Below, piece by piece: positions 27,120 to 36,723 of a stretch of DNA of 64,000 nt (positions within the stretch are counted from its first letter, which is position 1; each line of letters opens with the position of its first letter). Position numbers and translations under genes: made by a program. Under the pieces are notes generated by a model, which worked only from the letters and a program-made list of their open reading frames with translations, was not told where the DNA came from and ran no database searches. The DNA comes from Alistipes sp. (GTDB lineage Bacteria; Bacteroidota; Bacteroidia; Bacteroidales; Rikenellaceae), in contig JAFZFP010000029.1 of NCBI GenBank assembly GCA_017555905.1, forward strand, positions 32,360 to 96,359, written 5' to 3'.

Positions 27120-29701
27120 ATATTTTCACTTTTGGATTTCAACATACAAGCACAGATAACGGCAACAAATATTGCGATGCTACAAATTGCCATTATCACC
27201 GAGAGTACTCCCCAGCGAGGGGCCTCGAAGCACCACTCCACACTATGCTCTCCCTCGGGGAGTTCCGCACCACGCAGGATATAGTCAACAACGAAATACT
27301 CCATCTGCTGGCCATCGACATAGAGGCTCCAGCCATCACGGAAGTATATCTCCGAGAAGACCACTAACGAAGGGGTCGCAGAGCGGTAGTCGTAGCGCAA
27401 CCTATTTGGGGCATACTCCACCAACTCTATCTCGCCCTCAGCATCGTAGTAGGTAGCAAGGCCTTTGGTTGCAGCATCCACAACAGCCACTGTGCGGAGG
27501 TCCACACCATCCAAGGCCTCAAGTTGCGCCTTTGCCCCCTCCTTCGCCTTGACACTCTCTACCAGCCACGCAGCACCGTATGGTTCAACACCCGTAACCC
27601 ACTCGGCAAGCATTGGCTCACCGTCGTAGATAACATAGCGAGTGTTCAACATAGCGAGCACCTCGGCATCGAAGCGTCGCAGATACCTATCGATAACCTC
27701 CTGATAACGGCCCAACTTAGCACCGTGGTAGCCACCCACCGAGCGGTGGAAATAGGACGCACGGGCGCTATTGAAGGGATCTCCCGTAAGGTCGAGGACT
27801 CTGAAGCCAAGGGTTTTATCCTCCAAAATCTCCAAGTCTGCCGCCGTAGCAACGAGTTCCGTAGGGGCCTTATCCTGCCACTTCTCGTCGTAGATATATC
27901 GCTGGGCAACACCCACCAAATCCTTAACCATCACGATAGCCACCACAAGGGTCATCGCCACGGTGAGCCACTTCACAACATTTGCCCTTTGGCGCAACCT
28001 CTCGCGCATCACCACATAAGCAACCAACACCATCGCCACAAGGGCCACATAGAGCGTCGTGCGCAAGGCATCAGCAAGGAGTGCCGAATGGCGACCCTCG
28101 TAGGCTGCCGAACGCAACTGCTCGACCCAAAGTCTATCGCCAAACTGCTCATTAATACCCTCAAGGCCATAGTTCGCCGTGAGCATCATCACCACAACAG
28201 TAACCACCACAATACCAAAGGCTATCGCTATACGTTTGATAAGTTCCTGCTTCGACACCTCACTCTTGATTATCGCCCAGAGTGCCATCACCGCCAACAA
28301 AGGCATAGCCCACTCCACAACAACCAGCGCCATAGAGACCGTACGGAAGTTGCTATAGCCAGGCAAAATGGAATACATAACCTCGTAGAAGCCCATAATA
28401 TTTGCTCCCCAGGCCAAAAGCACCGCAAAGAGCGACACTGCAACAATCCACGCCACACGCCTAAAGGGCAACAGCATCAGGGCCAACAAGGCCAAGAAGA
28501 TGACCACCGCTCCGATATAGGTTGGGCCAGCGGTATAGGGTTGTGCGCCCCAATAGTTCGAGGCGTATGCCCACGCCTCCTCGCTAATGGCGCTGTAGAT
28601 ACGCTCGACATCCTGAACACACCTCTCGTCGCCCGACTCCAAGCGAGCGATGATATCCGAGCGACGCACTCCAGCGATAGCGTCGGCATACTCATCCACG
28701 GCCAAATTAAAGATACCACCTTGAGTCATAGGCTGTTGCAACACAGACACCACCTCGTTATTAATGTCGGTAGAGGATGCACCCATATAGTTTGGCACAA
28801 GCATATTGAGGCTCTCACCAATGCCATAACTCCAAGCCGTATTATACTCTATCTTCTGCTGTCGAGCCACCTCGGCATCCACAGCCTCGCTCACGCCACG
28901 GGTTGTATATTTCTGATGCTCAAGTGTATACCACAATGGCGAAATATTTGAGCCCACGGCCAATAACGCTGCAACAGCGAGCACTGCCGTGCGCTTAAAA
29001 TAGCGAGCCACAGCGCCATCACGCCACGCCTCCACGAGCAACGACAACCACATAGCCACGCAGACCAGGAGGAAGTAGTAGGTTATCTGTGGGTGGTTAG
29101 CACCAATCTCCAACGAGCCGAAGAGGGCAGCCAACGAGGCACCAAGCCATAGGTTACGTTTTAAGGCGTACCACACAGCGCCCACCAATGGTGGTGCGTA
29201 GACCAAAGCCCACATCTTGGTTATATGTCCTGCGTCGATGATAAGGAAGAAGTAGGTAGATAGGCCGTATGCCAATCCCGCAATGATGCCAAGCCAAGGA
29301 TTAACACCCATAAGCACCACCGCAACCATCATAAGCGCCATCGCCCAAAAGGTCATATTCATCGGATCGCCAACACTCTTGATGATAGGCGAAGCCGCAC
29401 GCTTGACATACTGCTGAGGATACTTCACATCGATAAGGTAGGCAGGCATTCCCGAAAACATACCTCCTGTCCACTGAGGATCCTCGCCCGTAGCGGAACG
29501 ATGCTCACGTATATCCTGCGACATACCAGCATACTGCGCAATATCGCCCTGCGAGAGCGACTTATCGTCGAACTGAGGAGCATAGAATATGTAACTCACC
29601 GCCCAAAAGGCAAGCACCGCCACCAGCCAAGGAGCAACCATTTTTGCCACTCGCAAAAGGGACTCCTTCACGCTATGCTCATCCACTTTTACCTTCTCCA
29701 T
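27098..29701 (-). CDS. YfhO family membrane protein
   Basis: An 867-aa integral membrane protein with a glycosyltransferase-C-like layout: about 12-13 helices, a large first loop after helix 1 with the acidic segments of the family (FYAPQFDDKSLSQGD-type), and a ~270-residue C-terminal extracytoplasmic beta-rich region ending before a final helix. YfhO of Bacillus is linked to lipoteichoic acid glycosylation; the Bacteroidetes role is unknown. It is the first gene of its minus-strand run, with a -7 box 26 bases before the ATG, and it overlaps ftsX by 22 bases. Confidence 0.88.
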   Translation of the reverse strand: MEKVKVDEHSVKESLLRVAKMVAPWLVAVLAFWAVSYIFYAPQFDDKSLSQGDIAQYAGMSQDIREHRSATGEDPQWTGGMFSGMPAYLIDVKYPQQYVKRAASPIIKSVGDPMNMTFWAMALMMVAVVLMGVNPWLGIIAGLAYGLSTYFFLIIDAGHITKMWALVYAPPLVGAVWYALKRNLWLGASLAALFGSLEIGANHPQITYYFLLVCVAMWLSLLVEAWRDGAVARYFKRTAVLAVAALLAVGSNISPLWYTLEHQKYTTRGVSEAVDAEVARQQKIEYNTAWSYGIGESLNMLVPNYMGASSTDINNEVVSVLQQPMTQGGIFNLAVDEYADAIAGVRRSDIIARLESGDERCVQDVERIYSAISEEAWAYASNYWGAQPYTAGPTYIGAVVIFLALLALMLLPFRRVAWIVAVSLFAVLLAWGANIMGFYEVMYSILPGYSNFRTVSMALVVVEWAMPLLAVMALWAIIKSEVSKQELIKRIAIAFGIVVVTVVVMMLTANYGLEGINEQFGDRLWVEQLRSAAYEGRHSALLADALRTTLYVALVAMVLVAYVVMRERLRQRANVVKWLTVAMTLVVAIVMVKDLVGVAQRYIYDEKWQDKAPTELVATAADLEILEDKTLGFRVLDLTGDPFNSARASYFHRSVGGYHGAKLGRYQEVIDRYLRRFDAEVLAMLNTRYVIYDGEPMLAEWVTGVEPYGAAWLVESVKAKEGAKAQLEALDGVDLRTVAVVDAATKGLATYYDAEGEIELVEYAPNRLRYDYRSATPSLVVFSEIYFRDGWSLYVDGQQMEYFVVDYILRGAELPEGEHSVEWCFEAPRWGVLSVIMAICSIAIFVAVICACMLKSKSENICQRIEE

Positions 29702-29726
29702 ACCTTATTTAAAAGAATAAATCGCG

Positions 29727-29734
29727 CAAAGGTA
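29727..29734 (-). promoter_or_regulatory. -7 box for the yfhO-ftsX-uppP-truB-queA run
   Basis: On the minus strand TACCTTTG, 26 bases before the yfhO ATG. No clear -33 box. Confidence 0.5.
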
Positions 29735-29860
29735 CAAAAATTTTGCAAAACTAAAAAGAAGATTCACCACATTTTTAACTCCCTACACGCTGATTACGAC
29801 ACGGTTGCCACCAGTCCACCCATCGGCCAAGAAAAAAGTTTAAAATTATTCATTAAAATA

Positions 29861-29892
29861 CTTGACTTACGGATTCAATTATTGTATATTTG
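29861..29892 (+). promoter_or_regulatory. Promoter of the small coiled-coil protein gene
   Basis: CTTG (29861-29864), a 20-base spacer and TATATTTG (29885-29892), 33 bases before the ATG. Confidence 0.55.
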
Positions 29893-29925
29893 CAACGAAA
29901 ATCCTAACTAAATAATCTTAAAATT

Positions 29926-30519
29926 ATGAGACGAATTGTACTCCTTTTCGTCGCTATGGGTGTCGCCATTTCACTCGTAGCGACAGTGCTCAACTTATGG
30001 CAGGATAACTGCCGTTTGCGCAACAACCAACACGCTCTACAACAGGGCATTACACTCTATCGCACCAAGGCTAACAACTACGCAGCATCGGTCGAGGCAC
30101 TCTCGCTCGAATTGGATGAATTTCGCCTTTTGCACGCCTCCGACACAAAGACCATTCGTGAGTTAAAAATCAGACTCCGCAATGTGGAGAGCGTCGCCCA
30201 AAGCGTGACCTCCACAACCCTGCGATATACCCTAATTCTGCGAGACACCATCATCCTCGAACAACCCCTCCTCCACGCCTCAGCCACGGATCCTCACAAC
30301 GCCATTTCGGCAACCCTAAGTAGCGACACATTAACCCTCTCGGTACGTAGCATCGATACCCTCCACCAAATCATCCACCGAGTGCCACGACGCTTCTGGT
30401 TCTTCCGCTACGGCACAAAGGCAATACGCCAAGAGGTGTGGTCCTCTAACCCAAACACCCAACTAATCTATACCGAATACATCGAACTACCACGGAGAAA
30501 AAGGGGACAATTCCGCTAA
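29926..30519 (+). CDS. Small membrane-anchored coiled-coil protein (DUF6549/Rz-like)
   Basis: A 197-aa protein with one N-terminal membrane helix (about residues 4-23) followed by a predicted coiled coil (about 25-95, heptad-like with many Leu, Gln and Arg) and a beta-rich C-terminal part ending in basic residues (PRRKRGQFR). This layout recalls DUF6549 proteins and phage inner-membrane spanins (Rz), seen in Bacteroidales phages and mobile elements. The family call is tentative. No phage genes lie nearby; it has its own promoter between yfhO and the prenyl synthase gene. Confidence 0.7.
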   Translation: MRRIVLLFVAMGVAISLVATVLNLWQDNCRLRNNQHALQQGITLYRTKANNYAASVEALSLELDEFRLLHASDTKTIRELKIRLRNVESVAQSVTSTTLRYTLILRDTIILEQPLLHASATDPHNAISATLSSDTLTLSVRSIDTLHQIIHRVPRRFWFFRYGTKAIRQEVWSSNPNTQLIYTEYIELPRRKRGQFR

Positions 30520-30590
30520 CCAATGGAGGGCAAAGGAACAATTTTAGCAAATATTGAGGTGATAAGTGGCCTTTGTTTACAAAAAATTCG

Positions 30591-30598
30591 TATATTTG
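30591..30598 (+). promoter_or_regulatory. -7 box for the polyprenyl synthase gene
   Basis: TATATTTG ends 20 bases before the ATG at 30619 and supports that start over the earlier TTG at 30604. A TTTG lies upstream, but the spacing (15 bases) is short. Confidence 0.45.
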
Positions 30599-30618
30599 CC
30601 TAATTGAAACCTAATGAG

Positions 30619-31629
30619 ATGATTTCTATTAACGACATTCGCAAACCCATCTTAGGGGATTTGGAGGCCTTCGACGCCTTTATTGCAGATAACTTTTCGG
30701 CTGAGGGAGAACTCCTTCAGGAGATGCTAACATACGCCCTATCTTCACGTGGCAAGGGCATACGCCCCATTGTAACACTCCTTTCGGCATCGCTCCACAG
30801 CCCACTCTCAAGCGCAGAGCATAACGACAACGAACGCCACTGCACAAAGCGAACATACCTCGCGGCAATGCTTGTGGAGATGATACACACCGCCTCGCTC
30901 ATACACGACGACGTTCTCGACTCGGCCGACGAGCGACGAGGCCACCCCTCGGTGAATGCCAAGTGGCAGAGCAATATGGCTGTAATCCTCGGAGACTACA
31001 TCCTTGCACGAACTATGGCCCTCGGTATGGCATCGGCACAATACGACCTCATCTCCTATATCGGTACAGCGATGGCAACCCTCTGCGAGGGAGAGGTATT
31101 GCAGAGCCAGCACGCCGAGCGCTTCGACACCACACGCGACGACTACTTCGATATTATATATCGAAAGACGGCAAGCCTTATTGGTGTGAGCGCTGCCCTC
31201 GGTGCCTTATCCGTAGGTGCTTCACGCGAAGATGTAGACCGTATGCGTAAGTTTGGTGAGGCCATCGGCATCGCCTTCCAGATTCAGGACGACATCCTCG
31301 ACTACCAGCGCGACAATAACACTGGAAAGCCCGTAAACAACGACCTCAAGGAGCATAAGATCACCCTACCTCTCATCGGCATCTTGGAGAAAGCAACCGA
31401 AGAGGAGGCAAAGGAGATTAAGCGACTCCTCAAGGAGTGCAACGAAAGCGACGAGGCCCTCGATACGCTCCACAAAAAGGTTATCAATGGCGGTGGCATA
31501 GAGTTCGCATCGGAGATATTGACCTCCTATCTCAAACGTGCTATGCACCTATTGCACAAATACCCCGACTCCCCCTATCACAAATCATTGCTCGACCTCT
31601 GCTTGTTCATTGCCGAGCGCGATAGATAG
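30619..31629 (+). CDS. Long-chain trans-polyprenyl diphosphate synthase
   Basis: A 336-aa all-trans prenyltransferase that extends allylic diphosphates with IPP, most likely making the menaquinone side chain. The first Asp-rich motif is DDVLD in LIHDDVLDSADERRG (about residues 95-109), with the GKGIRP lysine/arginine motif before it; the second is DDILD in FQIQDDILDY. The residues just before the first motif are HTASLI, without bulky aromatics close by, which fits a long-chain (C30-C40) product. I start at ATG 30619, not TTG 30604. The MFS gene follows after 41 bases. Confidence 0.92.
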   Translation: MISINDIRKPILGDLEAFDAFIADNFSAEGELLQEMLTYALSSRGKGIRPIVTLLSASLHSPLSSAEHNDNERHCTKRTYLAAMLVEMIHTASLIHDDVLDSADERRGHPSVNAKWQSNMAVILGDYILARTMALGMASAQYDLISYIGTAMATLCEGEVLQSQHAERFDTTRDDYFDIIYRKTASLIGVSAALGALSVGASREDVDRMRKFGEAIGIAFQIQDDILDYQRDNNTGKPVNNDLKEHKITLPLIGILEKATEEEAKEIKRLLKECNESDEALDTLHKKVINGGGIEFASEILTSYLKRAMHLLHKYPDSPYHKSLLDLCLFIAERDR

Positions 31630-31670
31630 TCCTCAATTTTAGCATTTAATAAACTAAAAAACAATTGAAT

Positions 31671-32960
31671 ATGAGTACAGAAAAAAGAAGTAATTTGCTG
31701 GCCATTATCGTAATGATTCTGCTCTTCGGAATGATTTCGTTCGTGACTAACCTCGCCTCTCCTATGGGCGACGTTCTCAAAAATCAGTTTGGCGTTGCCA
31801 ACTGGATGGGAACACTTGGCGTATTTGCCAACTTTATCGCCTATGCCGTGATGGGTATCCCTGCGGGTAACCTCTTGCAGAAGTATGGCTACAAATTCAC
31901 CGCTTTGGCTGCCGTAGCCGTAGGTTTCACTGGCATTGGCGCTCAGACCATCGCAGGTCTCCTCAATGGTGACGTAGCATTTGGTGTCTACCTCCTCGGT
32001 GCATTCATCGCAGGTTTCTCAATGTGTATGCTCAACATCGTGGTAAACCCTATGCTTAACAAACTCGCTGGTGGTGGTAACCGCGGCAACCAGTTGTTGC
32101 AGGTAGGTGGCTCATTCAACTCGTTGATGGGTACTGCCGTTATCTTCCTCACTGGTGTTTTCGTGCCAAGCATCGCTAATGCCGAGATTAAGCAGGTATT
32201 CCCATTGATGTTCATCGCCTTGGCTATCTTCGCTTTGGCCTTTGTCGTAATCATCTTCACCAACATCCCTGAGAGCAAGCCAGAGGTTACCACCAATCAG
32301 AAAAAGGAGCAGTACGGCCCTATGTCGTTCCGCCACTTTGTGTTGGGCGCTGTTGCAATCTTCATCTACGTTGGTGTCGAGGTAGGTATTCCTAACGTAT
32401 TGCAGAAGTGGTTGCAGAATGGTGGTTTGAGCGTTGAGACTGGCGCTGAGGGTATCGCTGCTACGGTGGCTGCAACCTATTGGTTGTTGATGCTCGTGGG
32501 TCGTCTCACTGGTGCTGCTTTGGGTGCAAAGGTTTCGGCTAAGAGTATGCTCACCGCAGTATCTGTTATCGGCCTTGGCTTGGTATTGGGTGCAATGCTC
32601 CTCGACCCAGCAATCAGCGTAAACCTCCCAGTATTCAAGGGTACTGAGGGCTTCGGTATGGAGAATGTACCTATCAACGCTGCCCTCTTGGTACTCTGCG
32701 GTCTCTGCACATCGGTAATGTGGGGTGGTATCTTCAACCTCGCTGTCGAGGGTTTGGGTCGCTACACCGAGAAGGCTTCAGGTATCTTTATGGCATTGGT
32801 TTGCGGTGGTGGCATCTTGCCATTGCTCCAGAACTATGTCGTAGACCTTTCAGGCAACTACTTGGTAAGTTACTGGGTAATCGCTGCTGGCTTGGCTTAC
32901 CTCCTCTTCTACGCCCTCGTTGGTTCGAAGAACGTAAACAAGGATATTCCTACGGAATAG
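31671..32960 (+). CDS. MFS sugar permease (FucP/GluP-like)
   Basis: A 429-aa, 12-helix major facilitator transporter of the fucose/glucose:H+ symporter type. The start region FGMISFVTNLASPMGDVLK and the AYAVMGIPAGNLLQKYGYK loop between helices 2 and 3 are characteristic, as is the CMLNIVVNPMLNKLAGG segment in helix 5. A charged central loop (about 205-225) divides the halves. The likely substrate is a hexose or deoxyhexose, but it cannot be fixed from sequence. I use the ATG at 31671 rather than the TTG at 31665. A strong terminator follows. Codon use resembles tkt and the POT genes. Confidence 0.9.
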   Translation: MSTEKRSNLLAIIVMILLFGMISFVTNLASPMGDVLKNQFGVANWMGTLGVFANFIAYAVMGIPAGNLLQKYGYKFTALAAVAVGFTGIGAQTIAGLLNGDVAFGVYLLGAFIAGFSMCMLNIVVNPMLNKLAGGGNRGNQLLQVGGSFNSLMGTAVIFLTGVFVPSIANAEIKQVFPLMFIALAIFALAFVVIIFTNIPESKPEVTTNQKKEQYGPMSFRHFVLGAVAIFIYVGVEVGIPNVLQKWLQNGGLSVETGAEGIAATVAATYWLLMLVGRLTGAALGAKVSAKSMLTAVSVIGLGLVLGAMLLDPAISVNLPVFKGTEGFGMENVPINAALLVLCGLCTSVMWGGIFNLAVEGLGRYTEKASGIFMALVCGGGILPLLQNYVVDLSGNYLVSYWVIAAGLAYLLFYALVGSKNVNKDIPTE

Positions 32961-32979
32961 CGATTTTTTTCAACAGATA

Positions 32980-33018
32980 AGGGGCGTGTCCAAAAACCTA
33001 AGGGCACGCCCCTATTTT
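32980..33018 (+). terminator. Terminator after the MFS permease gene
   Basis: AGGGGCGTG (32980-32988) pairs with CACGCCCCT (33005-33013), extended inward by TCC/GGG, followed by ATTTTG. Confidence 0.8.
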
Positions 33019-33069
33019 GCTCTATATGGTACCAACAATAGGTCTCTTTTCACTTTTTTATACGAAAAA

Positions 33070-33100
33070 TTTGTTGTTATTGAATTTTTTTGTACTTTTG
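33070..33100 (+). promoter_or_regulatory. Promoter of lipA-lipB-recJ
   Basis: TTTG (33070-33073), a 19-base spacer and TACTTTTG (33093-33100), 28 bases before the lipA ATG. The box excludes the longer frame start at 33090. Confidence 0.75.
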
Positions 33101-33128
33101 CATCAATTGGAAAAAAGTGAACTTAAAA

Positions 33129-34022
33129 ATGTCGAAGGTACCAAAACGCGAAGAGTATCTGAGGAAGCCCGAATGGCTAAAAATTAGCCTACGTAGTACG
33201 GCCGACACCGCCGACGTCGAACAGATCGTCGAGGGTAGGTGTCTGCATACGATCTGCACCAGTGGAATGTGCCCCAACAAGGCAGAGTGCTGGAGCCGTC
33301 GTACCGCTACGTTTATGATTCTGGGCGACATCTGTACTCGCAACTGTCGCTTTTGCGCAACCACCACAGGTCGCCCCTTGCCACCCGATGTCGAGGAGCC
33401 AAAGAAGGTTGCCGAGAGCGTTCGCCTTATGGGCCTGAAACACGTCGTTGTAACGTCGGTGACACGTGACGACCTCCCTGATCACGGCGCTCAGATTTGG
33501 GCAGAGACCGTGGAGGCCATTCGTCGTGAAAACCCCGACTCAACTATAGAGCTCCTTATTTCTGATATGGATGCTCGTGCCGAGTTGTTAGACACGGTAT
33601 TAGCATCGCGTCCCGACATCGTGGGACACAACATCGAAACCGTCGAGAGACTGACTCCCGAGGTGCGTTCACGCGCCAAATATCGCACATCGCTTCAGAC
33701 ATTGAAGCATATTGCCGATAGCGGAGCAGTGGCCAAGAGCGGACTTATGCTCGGCCTGGGCGAGAGCGAAGAGGAGGTACTCCAGACCCTCAAAGACCTT
33801 AGAGAGGTGGGAGTATCTATCGTAACCCTCGGCCAATATCTACGACCAACCAAGGAGCACTACCCCGTAAAGGCGTACATCACTCCAGAAAAGTTCGAAG
33901 AGTACCGACTCAAGGCTCTCGAGATGGGTTTCGCTTATTGTGCGAGCGCACCACTTGTGCGTTCCTCATATTTGGCGGATGCCGCACTTGAAGCAGTGAG
34001 AGAGGTATGCAGAACGAAGTAA
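33129..34022 (+). CDS. lipA: Lipoyl synthase LipA
   Basis: A 297-aa radical SAM enzyme that inserts two sulfurs into protein-bound octanoyl groups. The auxiliary cluster Cys residues are in CLHTICTSGMCPNKAECW and the radical SAM cluster is CTRNCRFC. The C-terminal Ser of the RSSY motif that ligates the auxiliary cluster is present (LVRSSYLADA). I start at ATG 33129 (MSKVPKREEYL), since an upstream frame extension contains the promoter. lipB overlaps the last 16 bases, so the octanoyl transfer and sulfur insertion steps are encoded together. Confidence 0.97.
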   Translation: MSKVPKREEYLRKPEWLKISLRSTADTADVEQIVEGRCLHTICTSGMCPNKAECWSRRTATFMILGDICTRNCRFCATTTGRPLPPDVEEPKKVAESVRLMGLKHVVVTSVTRDDLPDHGAQIWAETVEAIRRENPDSTIELLISDMDARAELLDTVLASRPDIVGHNIETVERLTPEVRSRAKYRTSLQTLKHIADSGAVAKSGLMLGLGESEEEVLQTLKDLREVGVSIVTLGQYLRPTKEHYPVKAYITPEKFEEYRLKALEMGFAYCASAPLVRSSYLADAALEAVREVCRTK

Positions 34023-34702
34023 TCGTAGAAATCAGAGATTTAGGGCAGATGCCCTATGGCGAGTGCTGGGATCTCCAGCGCACGCTTTTCGACGCATTGT
34101 GCCAAAAGAAGTTGGAGAAGCGAATCACCCCAGGTGAGGCGCACGGCACCATTCTCATTGTCGAGCATCCCGCAGTATATACCTTAGGCAAGAGTGGCCA
34201 CCAGGAGAATATGCTCGTTACCGAGGAGTATTTGAAGAGCCTCGGAGCAGAGTTCTTCCACATTGATCGCGGTGGCGACATCACCTTCCACGGCCCAGGG
34301 CAACTTGTTTGCTACCCTATCATCGACCTTGATGCAATAGGTTTGGGTATTCGTCGTTATATAGAGGCACTGGAGCAGTCGGTTATCGACCTTGCTTCGG
34401 AGTATGGCATCGAGGCACACCGTAGCGAGGGTGCTTCGGGTGTCTGGGTAACACAGGGTAACCGCTTGGTTAAGTTGTGCGCCATCGGTGTACGTGCCTC
34501 ACACGGCGTGACTATGCACGGTCTGGCGATGAATGTCGCTACGGACCTCCGTTGGTTCGAACTCATCAACCCCTGTGGTTTTACCGACAGAGGTGTTTGT
34601 TCACTTAAGACCCTCACCCAGCGCGAGGTGACAATGGAGGAGGTTATGCCTAAGTTTATCAATCACTTAACGAAAAATTTAAATGTTAAATATAAAAAAT
34701 AA
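34007..34702 (+). CDS. lipB: Octanoyltransferase LipB
   Basis: A 231-aa enzyme that moves octanoate from acyl carrier protein to lipoyl domains. Motifs: EHPAVYTLGKSG, then RGGDITFHGPGQLVCYPI (HGPGQ loop), the catalytic Lys in KLCAIGVRAS, and the catalytic Cys in INPCGFTDRGVCSL. It overlaps lipA by 16 bases and is followed by recJ after 5 bases, so all three are likely on one transcript. Confidence 0.96.
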   Translation: MQNEVIVEIRDLGQMPYGECWDLQRTLFDALCQKKLEKRITPGEAHGTILIVEHPAVYTLGKSGHQENMLVTEEYLKSLGAEFFHIDRGGDITFHGPGQLVCYPIIDLDAIGLGIRRYIEALEQSVIDLASEYGIEAHRSEGASGVWVTQGNRLVKLCAIGVRASHGVTMHGLAMNVATDLRWFELINPCGFTDRGVCSLKTLTQREVTMEEVMPKFINHLTKNLNVKYKK

Positions 34703-34707
34703 TTGTT

Positions 34708-36468
34708 ATGCCCATAGAAAAAAGATGGGTAGTCAAGCCACAAGGCGACCGCGCCACAGTGGAGGCTTTGTCTTCACAGCTCGGAATGTCTTCTGTATTG
34801 ACCAACCTATTAGTTCAGAGGGGCATAGACACTGTAGAGAAGGCCAAGAAATTCTTCTCACCCGCACTACGCGACTTGCACGATCCCTTCCTAATGAAGG
34901 ATATGGACAAGGCCGTGGCGCGTATCGAGAAGGCTGTGAAGGCTGGCGAAAAGGTAATGATTTATGGCGACTACGATGTCGACGGAACCACTGCCGTGGC
35001 GCTGGTTTACAAGTTCTTAAGCCAGATAGGACACAAGAACCTATCGTTCTACATTCCTGACCGATATGTTGATGGATACGGCATATCAATCCGAAGCATC
35101 GACCACGCCGTCCGCAAGGGCGTAACCTTGGTCATTGCCTTGGACTGCGGCATCAAAGCCGTTGAAAAGGTCGTCTATGCCAAAGAGCGTGGCGTAGATT
35201 TCATCATCTGCGACCACCACCTACCTGCCGAGGAGATTCCTCAGGCAGTGGCTGTATTGGACCCCAAACGCACCGACTGCAACTATCCTTTCGATGAGTT
35301 GTCGGGTTGTGGCGTTGGTTTTAAACTCGTCGAGGCCTACGCACGACGCAACAAGATTCCTTTTGCCGAGATCGAGCATTTGTTGGACTTGTTGGTAGTG
35401 AGCATCGCCTCGGACATTGTGCCACTTGTGGGCGAGAACCGCATTTTGGCATACTACGGTTTGCGCAAGCTAAACTCTTCACCCTCAAAGGGTTTGTTGT
35501 CGATTATCAAGATTTGTGGCCTTGAGAACCACAATATCACCGTCGATGACATAGTCTTCAAGATTGGTCCACGCATCAACGCCGCAGGCCGTATGCGTAT
35601 GGATGAGGATGATGAGAATGCGGCACCTTCAGGCGGTCACGCCGCTGTGAGCCTTCTTATCGAGGGCGACGCACAGGAGGCAGCAAAGTTTGGCGAGGTT
35701 ATCGACTCGTTCAACCAGGACCGCAAGAGCATCGACCGCAATGTCACTCAGGAGGCACACGACTACGTGGAGTCGCACCCTGAACTTAAGGCACTTAAGA
35801 GTACGGTTATCTACAATCCTAAGTGGATGAAGGGTATCGTCGGTATCGTAGCCTCTCGCCTCATCGAGACCTACTACCGCCCTACCGTGGTACTTACTAA
35901 GTCGAATGGTTTTGTGACGGGCTCGGCACGCTCGGTTGCAGGTTTCGACCTCTACCAGGCTATCGAATCTTGCTCCGACCTCTTGGAGAACTTCGGTGGA
36001 CATATGTACGCTGCGGGTCTCACGATGAGGGAGGAGAATGTTGAGGCCTTCACCAAGCGCTTCAACGACTATGTTGAGAGTAACATAGACCCAAATATTC
36101 TTGTGCCACAGGTAGATATCGACTGTGAGTTGCTCTTCTCGGAGATCACCGACGACTTCTACCGTCAGCTCAACAACTTCCAGCCTTTTGGCCCAGGAAA
36201 TAGTGCGCCGGTGTTTATGACACGTAGCGTGAGCAACCGTGGCGATGCAAAACTTGTGGGCGTGGAGTGCGACCACCTCCGTATGGATCTTATGCAGAGG
36301 GAGAAGCCACACACCACTATTCCTGCTATCGCCTTCCAGCAGCCTACTCATTATGAGTGGGTACGTGCGGGCAAGCCCGTGTCGGTATGCTACCAGATTG
36401 TTGAGAACCACTACCGTGGTACGGTGAGCAAGCAGTTGCGCATCAAGGATATCAAGCCCGAGCGATAG
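34708..36468 (+). CDS. recJ: Single-stranded-DNA-specific exonuclease RecJ
   Basis: A 586-aa DHH-superfamily 5'-3' exonuclease for recombination and repair. Motif I is YGDYDVDGTTAVAL (about residues 91-104), motif II ALDCGI, motif III CDHHLP, and the DHHA1 domain carries the GGHAAVSL/GGHMYAAGLTM glycine-rich motif. The C-terminal OB-like domain (about 455-580) is complete. It starts 5 bases after lipB and ends at a strong terminator. Confidence 0.96.
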   Translation: MPIEKRWVVKPQGDRATVEALSSQLGMSSVLTNLLVQRGIDTVEKAKKFFSPALRDLHDPFLMKDMDKAVARIEKAVKAGEKVMIYGDYDVDGTTAVALVYKFLSQIGHKNLSFYIPDRYVDGYGISIRSIDHAVRKGVTLVIALDCGIKAVEKVVYAKERGVDFIICDHHLPAEEIPQAVAVLDPKRTDCNYPFDELSGCGVGFKLVEAYARRNKIPFAEIEHLLDLLVVSIASDIVPLVGENRILAYYGLRKLNSSPSKGLLSIIKICGLENHNITVDDIVFKIGPRINAAGRMRMDEDDENAAPSGGHAAVSLLIEGDAQEAAKFGEVIDSFNQDRKSIDRNVTQEAHDYVESHPELKALKSTVIYNPKWMKGIVGIVASRLIETYYRPTVVLTKSNGFVTGSARSVAGFDLYQAIESCSDLLENFGGHMYAAGLTMREENVEAFTKRFNDYVESNIDPNILVPQVDIDCELLFSEITDDFYRQLNNFQPFGPGNSAPVFMTRSVSNRGDAKLVGVECDHLRMDLMQREKPHTTIPAIAFQQPTHYEWVRAGKPVSVCYQIVENHYRGTVSKQLRIKDIKPER

Positions 36469-36501
36469 AGCCTTCGTCGCACGGCAGATATATAGTTAAG
36501 G

Positions 36502-36547
36502 AAGCGAGGTTGTCACCCCTTGGGGTTTGGCAACCTCGCTTTTTTAT
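36502..36547 (+). terminator. Terminator of the lipA-lipB-recJ operon
   Basis: AAGCGAGGTTG (36502-36512) pairs with CAACCTCGCTT (36531-36541), followed by a T-tract. Confidence 0.88.
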
Positions 36548-36610
36548 CATTACGCACCTGATGTCCCCACCTGTTGATAATTAGAAATCCAACGGATAGC
36601 ACTCAAAGAT

Positions 36611-36723
36611 GTCGTATAGCAAGCGCTAATTTTAGGCGCACGAAGTTCGAAAAAGCGGAGTTTACTAAGCGTAAATGAGAATTTTGAGAACGAGTGCAAC
36701 GCCAAAGGAGCCTTGTTAGACGA
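36611..36723. repeat. 113-bp imperfect palindrome, MITE-like or structured RNA
   Basis: The ends mirror each other: GTCGTATAGCAAGCGC on the left, and GTCGTCTAACAAGGCTC when the right end is reverse-complemented. Inside, the arms keep pairing imperfectly (TTTTAGGCGCACGAA against TTTGGCGTTGCACTCG) down to a central GTTTAC...GTAAAT hairpin. No coding frame runs through it. The surrounding stretch 36548-36972 holds nothing else I can name except a weak -7-like box (TATCTTGC at 36842) before the thioredoxin gene. Confidence 0.55.

Noticed and set aside
27524-28951. A 475-codon open frame on the plus strand
   Set aside because: It is antisense to the yfhO gene, unusually rich in His, Arg and Gln, with no motif; a shadow of the GC-rich third positions of yfhO.
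35629-36411. A 260-codon minus-strand frame
   Set aside because: It lies opposite recJ and has no recognisable motif; shadow frame.
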